Shown: in pieces, positions 33,995 to 37,998 of the stretch
How the letters are laid out: each line of letters begins with the position of its first letter
How positions within the stretch are numbered: position 1 is the stretch's first letter
From: Phlegmacium glaucopus
Taxonomy: Eukaryota > Basidiomycota > Agaricomycetes > Agaricales > Cortinariaceae
NCBI GenBank assembly: GCA_015039465.1
Contig: MU130374.1
Span: forward strand, 1-37,998
DNA length: 37,998 bases
Direction: 5' to 3'
Notes under the pieces: model-generated
What the model was told of the DNA's origin: nothing
Databases searched by the model: none
The model's input: only the letters and a program-made list of their open reading frames with translations
Program-made: the position numbers and the translations under genes

Positions 33995-36486
33995 GTCAAT
34001 CCTCCATCGCATCGAGGTTGAGGTGGGCAAGGGTTTGGTTGTCGTCTACCATGGGTACACCAGCCTGACCAAGAGATCTAGAAATGAGATCAGAGGGAAT
34101 TCTCTTGAATTCATGAAACTGAACAGACATTGCCTCAACATACAAGTTCGACATGAGTCGATGAAACTTGACAGGCCGCTTGTCTCAGATAGCGTTGATG
34201 ACATTGACATGGTGTTGATAGGTTGAAACCAATTCATCTGCATTAAATTTTGACCGAACTTGCTTTCCCGTGCGCCAGTCAAGAAGTTCGACGTACAGCT
34301 GGTCATACAGGCAGCATGAGTAAGCATCACACCAGGATTCACAAATAGCCCACATACCATGGTTACTGAAAACGCGAGCATAGCAACAGGTATCTCTAGC
34401 TCCTTACTGTGTTCGGCATGATCAGGCATACTTGACTTGAGGTGGCTTGCATTGTGGCGGCCAATTGACGATTTGTCTTTAAAAAACCATTGCAGAACGG
34501 CGATGATTGCATCGTGACAGTACGGCTTGCTTGAAATTGGAAGGCCTTTGTCCTACAACCAGTGTGTCATTCTCAAGGAAATGGCTGTCAGAAGGGGAAC
34601 ATACATCGGCTGAAAAGATGAACGCATCATCCTTGAGAAGTGCCTTCACCTTCGCAGCACACCCAGGCCCGGCTCGCAGCTGGTAATGACTCTCAGATTT
34701 ATGAGCAGCAATCTCACGTACATCAGTCCGAATTGAAGAGAAGCGGGCTTTTATCTGGAGACTCGGACGTGATGAGTAAGTAGATGTTTTTCAGCCAGAT
34801 CACTCACAAGATGGCCCATTGCATCCCCATACCCAACATCTTTCGTCAGTCAATCTGCTATATCATGAGCCTGAATAGGGGAGCTACGTGCAGCATTGCG
34901 AAGGATTTTGCGGATGATCGAGTTGATGTCGTCGGGGGATGGAAAGGCGTTCTCAATGATGCCATATCTTATCATCCCATCCATTCCTGCATGAATTACA
35001 GACTTGATGGTCGGTGTTTGGGATTTGAGACCTATGTAACGCTGGCCTTCGTCAAAGACCAGGCGTGTACGGGGAGCCCAATTCTCCTCAGAGAGTTCAT
35101 CCACCTCTGACTCTTCCCTAGATTCGTTTCCCAGATTAGGGCTTTCAGGTTCGCTATCGCTAATGACCACAGGGTTCTTGGGTATATTTACACAGGTAAG
35201 TTCGTCAGGTCCAAGAAGATCTCACAGTGGCATACCTGCGTTCTTTTCTTGCCTTGAGGATGGGCCAGCGTGGACCACGTTGGTTGCTGTAAGTATTATA
35301 ATACTCAGGCTTACATAATTATAATAGTAACAACTTACCTCTGCCTGCGTATTTCGCTCTCGTTGAGCAAATTTCTTCTTCAGCAGAACCAGCAGGGATT
35401 TTTTTGGAACCTGTACTGATTTTTGAGGCTTGGACTGAGTCGCCTCATTTTGGGTACTAGTAGCAGCGTGACTGTCCTCTTCATCGTCATCTTCAACATT
35501 CCAGCTGCTGTGTTGCTCGGAATCAGTTGTATCAATGTCTGTCACTGGCGGTAGGTATATATCGGAGTCATCTTCCTCATAGTTATTGACTCCTTTCGGC
35601 ATATCATTCCCATGTCTGGCAGCTGACGTTGAGCGCCATTGTGCCCGCTTATTGGGAATCCATCAATTTCCCATGGAGGCAATTCAAACGTGACACTTAC
35701 CTCAAAGTCCTGGTTAGCAACGTCAACATCTCCACCGCGACCATCCTCCTCTTCCTCCTCTCCACCTTCCCCCTCTCCATTACTCATGTTGGGAGCTGCG
35801 TCTTCCTCCCATAGATCATCCCTCTCGTTATTGTGCAACTGCGAACCCTTATTGCGCTTGCTTGAACCCACACCGTCACCTGGAGCTGCAGGCCCCTCTC
35901 AGCTTTGGACACTTTTATTTTTATTGCGATACTTCACTGGAAGTGATTCAGTCACCGTGAGCCTGGGTGTCCCTTCTTGGGTACACCACGCTTCTGTATC
36001 AATATCTTCTTGGGCAGCAGGCTTTCTTGTCGGTTTTCCTGGAGTCATCGTCAACACTGGTTCAAAGTTCTTGGGCTACTTGGATAAAGCAACATACCAG
36101 GCTTTGAGGAGGATCCATCCTTGACTCGTTTTGGCTGTGGCAGCTGGTTTCCATCCGACCCAGCACGCTTGCAGTGGCGATTCCAATCTAGACGGCTGAG
36201 TCATTTTATGCCCAACTTCGGGTACACAATAAGATGATGTGTCAACTCACCTGCGGTTTTCATGTCCTCAAGAGCCTTGTTCTTGGACCTGCGCCCGCCT
36301 ACCAAGGACACAAATAAGCTCATGTAGCTTCTTTAAAATTACTGGGCGGTACTTGCCTGCAGTTTCTTGCTCGAGGAGGAGGGCTTCCTGTTTTTCTTCA
36401 ACTCGACGAGCTGCTAGGGTCGCTTGGCGTTTTGCGTTGGCCGTAAGTTGCTTCTTGTTGGTCTGTGTCTGATTTTTGTTAGACAT
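33995..36486 (-). pseudogene. Plavaka-3 companion protein (DUF6532-like), probably broken
   Basis: ATG at 36486 (SNKNQTQTNKKQLTANAKRQ) starts a Lys/Gln/Arg-rich N-terminus like that of the Plavaka-1 companion. The first intron (36299-36356) appears to use a GC-AG pair (GCAAGT donor). Acidic low-complexity segments follow at about 35870-35230. The C-terminal domain is the clearest DUF6532 match in the window: TRLVFDEGQRYIGLKSQ, REIAAHKSESHYQLRAGPGC, KVKALLKDDAFIF, HNASHLKSSMPDHAEHSKE, LEIPVAMLAFSVTM, LYVELLDWRTGKQVRSKF, PVKFHRLMSNLYVEA, and a final LAHLNLDAMED ending at 33995. An in-frame TGA at 34185-34187 (NAI-DKRPVKFH) breaks the last exon, and the phase around the exon near 36190-36110 does not close. 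Its function is unknown. Confidence 0.7.
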
Positions 36487-36670
36487 TGTGACGGCAAAAG
36501 AGGAAATAAAAGGTTGTAAGCGAGATATTGGATGTAGGGGATGAAAAAGTCGGACAGGGGTTTATTTGGTGGCAGCAATTCGGTTTGTTCCGTCCAAATT
36601 TTCAGAACTTCAACCACCGCTCTGTTCCTGTTATTTTGATGATCTTTGCAATATATCCGAGTCCACCTAA
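36487..36670. promoter_or_regulatory. 184-bp divergent promoter of Plavaka-3
   Basis: Separates the companion ATG (36486, minus) from the transposase ATG (36671, plus). No obvious core elements. It is identified by position and by analogy with the other two copies. Confidence 0.5.
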
Positions 36671-37998
36671 ATGCCCAAATCTATGTCGTACCAGTGCAAA
36701 GCATGTGGGGCCACAGTTTCTCAAAAACATCTTTTACAACACCTGCAACTCAGCCGCAATCCTCAGTGCCAAGTTTATTTGCAGGAGATCCGCACAGCAG
36801 AGCTTGCTGACTCCAACTCAGTGTCTGATAATGAATCCGCCCCCAATCTCAGCCCACCTGATGATAACTTTCCGGGCCCCTTTGATTTTGAAGCACCTAT
36901 GGTGTCACCACGAGGCGATTACTTTGGAGAATACGATGACCTTGAGATGCAGGAGGATGAAATGGATGTGGATCAGGAGAGTCTAATTAATGGAGATAGT
37001 AACAACTCAGACCAACCTGTTGATTTTGAGGATGAGGACCCAGATAATGAGGCAACTCTCGAAGCAGATGAAGCAGAGGAAGAGGCAGTGCCAGAATTAG
37101 CCCGGCCAACTGTGTCAGATCCTCATGGCAGTGGCGTCGGTGCAGATAGTCAGGATGATTTCAACTCAGAGGACTCGGAAGCAGAGGGGGACTCGGAACT
37201 TGAAATTGAAGACCTTACACAATGGAAAGAAACAGAAGAGCAGCTTCAATGATGCCCCTTTGCCATGAAGTATGGGAACCATGCTGGCGAGCCGGTGCAA
37301 CCCAATATTTCAAAGAAATCCAGCCACGAGAAGTACCAGGAATCCCTTCAAAATATATCCAAAAATATCTATGCCCCGTTCGCCAATCGGATGGAATGGG
37401 AAATTTCTCAGTGGGCTAAGTTCCAAGGACCAAGCTCGACAGCATTTTCGGAGCTCATGGGGATTGAAGGCGTATGTTTTAGTTCTCTTGCTTACATTAT
37501 GAATCACAAACTTGAAAATACATTTCCCCTATGCGTGAGAACAAAGCCTTTAGGCAGTCGACCCAGAACAGACACCTCTCCTATTAACCTTAGTGACAAC
37601 GTGGTCCGGCACATAGCGCCAGGTTGCGGAGGATCATTCACAACTGAAGCCAGTCTTGAACTTTGTCCGACTGAAGTTTTAGTCAACTCTTTAGGGTATT
37701 GCATGAACCCAACTGGTGGTGGTGAGGGGCCACAAGTATAGTACCATGTACGCGCACGGTGTACGGAGTAGGCACTTCACTGCGAGACCCCGTAACTCGT
37801 CCATCCCCCGTTTGAGCCCTAGTGATATCTCCCGAAAATGCGTCCGTTCCTATAGAGCTTTTATTTGCAGCTTGTAGAGTGGTGGATGAAGTTGACTCAC
37901 TGCAACTTTCCGTCCTGCCGGTCCATCAAAGTACAGTTACTAAAATAACTCGAGGTGTGACAAGGACTTACTTTCAGGTTCGAAAAGTTGTTGGATAA
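36671..37998 (+). pseudogene. Plavaka-3 transposase, N-terminal part with one stop
   Basis: Exon 1 is 36671-37471 and exon 2 begins at 37978 (VRKVVG), both phase 0. The N-terminal finger is C9-x2-C12-x11-H24-x8-C33, identical in spacing to Plavaka-2 and different from the classical C2H2 of Plavaka-1, so copies 2 and 3 are one subfamily. A long acidic region follows (DDFNSEDSEAEGDSELEIED). A TGA at 37250-37252 interrupts just before CPFAMKYGNHAGEPV; afterwards NIYAPFANRMEWEISQWAKF and STAFSELMGIEG are standard Plavaka sequence. The catalytic core lies beyond the window. Confidence 0.8.
37472..37977 (+). other. 506-bp intron of the Plavaka-3 transposase, probably holding an insertion
   Basis: Starts GTATGTTTTAG and ends CTTACTTTCAG. 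The same intron in Plavaka-2 is 55 bp, so about 450 bp has been added. CTTAC occurs near both ends (about 37490 and 37968) and might be a target duplication. The interior has no recognisable gene. Confidence 0.5.

Larger units (their letters stand above)
33639..37998. mobile_element. Plavaka-3 element (left part)
   Basis: Begins CATCAGGGAAAACTGG at 33639 directly after the Plavaka-2 codons NSFSDRF. A subterminal region (33660-33930) rich in GATTTTC, GATTTCTC and GAAAAT words follows, then the companion gene (minus) and the transposase gene (plus). The element runs off the right edge, so the other terminus and the target duplication cannot be checked. Confidence 0.7.

Noticed and set aside
37620..37640. 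Similarity to the 3' end of 18S rRNA (GGAGGATCATT)
   Set aside because: Only about 11 bases match and the flanks are unlike rRNA; coincidence.
2431..37998. TET/JBP dioxygenase genes, which can accompany fungal transposons of this class
   Set aside because: Companion proteins show no HxD dioxygenase signature; nothing in the window fits.
1..37998. tRNA and other structural RNA genes
   Set aside because: None was recognised by eye; no clear A/B box pairs with a cloverleaf were found.

Overview
The window looks like an agaricomycete (mushroom) genome. Genes carry many 45-60 bp GT-AG introns, there is a secreted heme-thiolate peroxygenase of the mushroom type, and the transposable elements (Plavaka, hAT, Copia) are those typical of Basidiomycota. 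Most of the 38 kb is a nest of transposons. The only clearly intact ordinary gene is the peroxygenase at 9019-10434.

Layout. (1) 1-2175, minus strand: broken host genes, a METTL16-like U6 snRNA methyltransferase lacking its N-terminal half, directly downstream of an internal fragment of a transportin-3/Mtr10-type karyopherin. (2) 2431-8379: Plavaka-1, a two-gene DNA transposon. A 637-aa companion gene (minus) and a 949-aa transposase gene (plus) diverge from a 118-bp promoter region, and both reading frames are open after splicing. (3) 9019-10434: unspecific peroxygenase. (4) 10435-19982: a decayed Copia retrotransposon on the minus strand, holding a 1.35-kb non-autonomous DNA element in its 3' LTR, a 1.4-kb insertion in its reverse transcriptase and two copies of an 880-bp repeat. 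(5) 20405-26398: a decayed hAT transposase gene (plus), broken by two solo LTRs in opposite orientation and by a 1.7-kb non-autonomous DNA element. (6) 26399-33638: Plavaka-2, inserted in the end of the hAT gene; its transposase intron holds a third copy of the 880-bp repeat. (7) 33639-37998: Plavaka-3, inserted in the last exon of the Plavaka-2 transposase and running off the window.

Main points. Three Plavaka elements repeat one architecture: an inward-reading companion gene (DUF6532-like, nuclear-looking, acidic) and a transposase with an N-terminal zinc finger share a divergent promoter. Their termini (CATCAG + A-rich) are the same as those of two non-autonomous elements elsewhere in the window, with 2-bp target duplications. 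Each element nevertheless has its own subterminal repeat motif. The older elements carry recurrent TGA stops where relatives have Arg, as expected from CpG decay of methylated repeats. Plavaka-1 and the peroxygenase lack this decay. Family names rest on recognition of translated sequence only; no database was searched.
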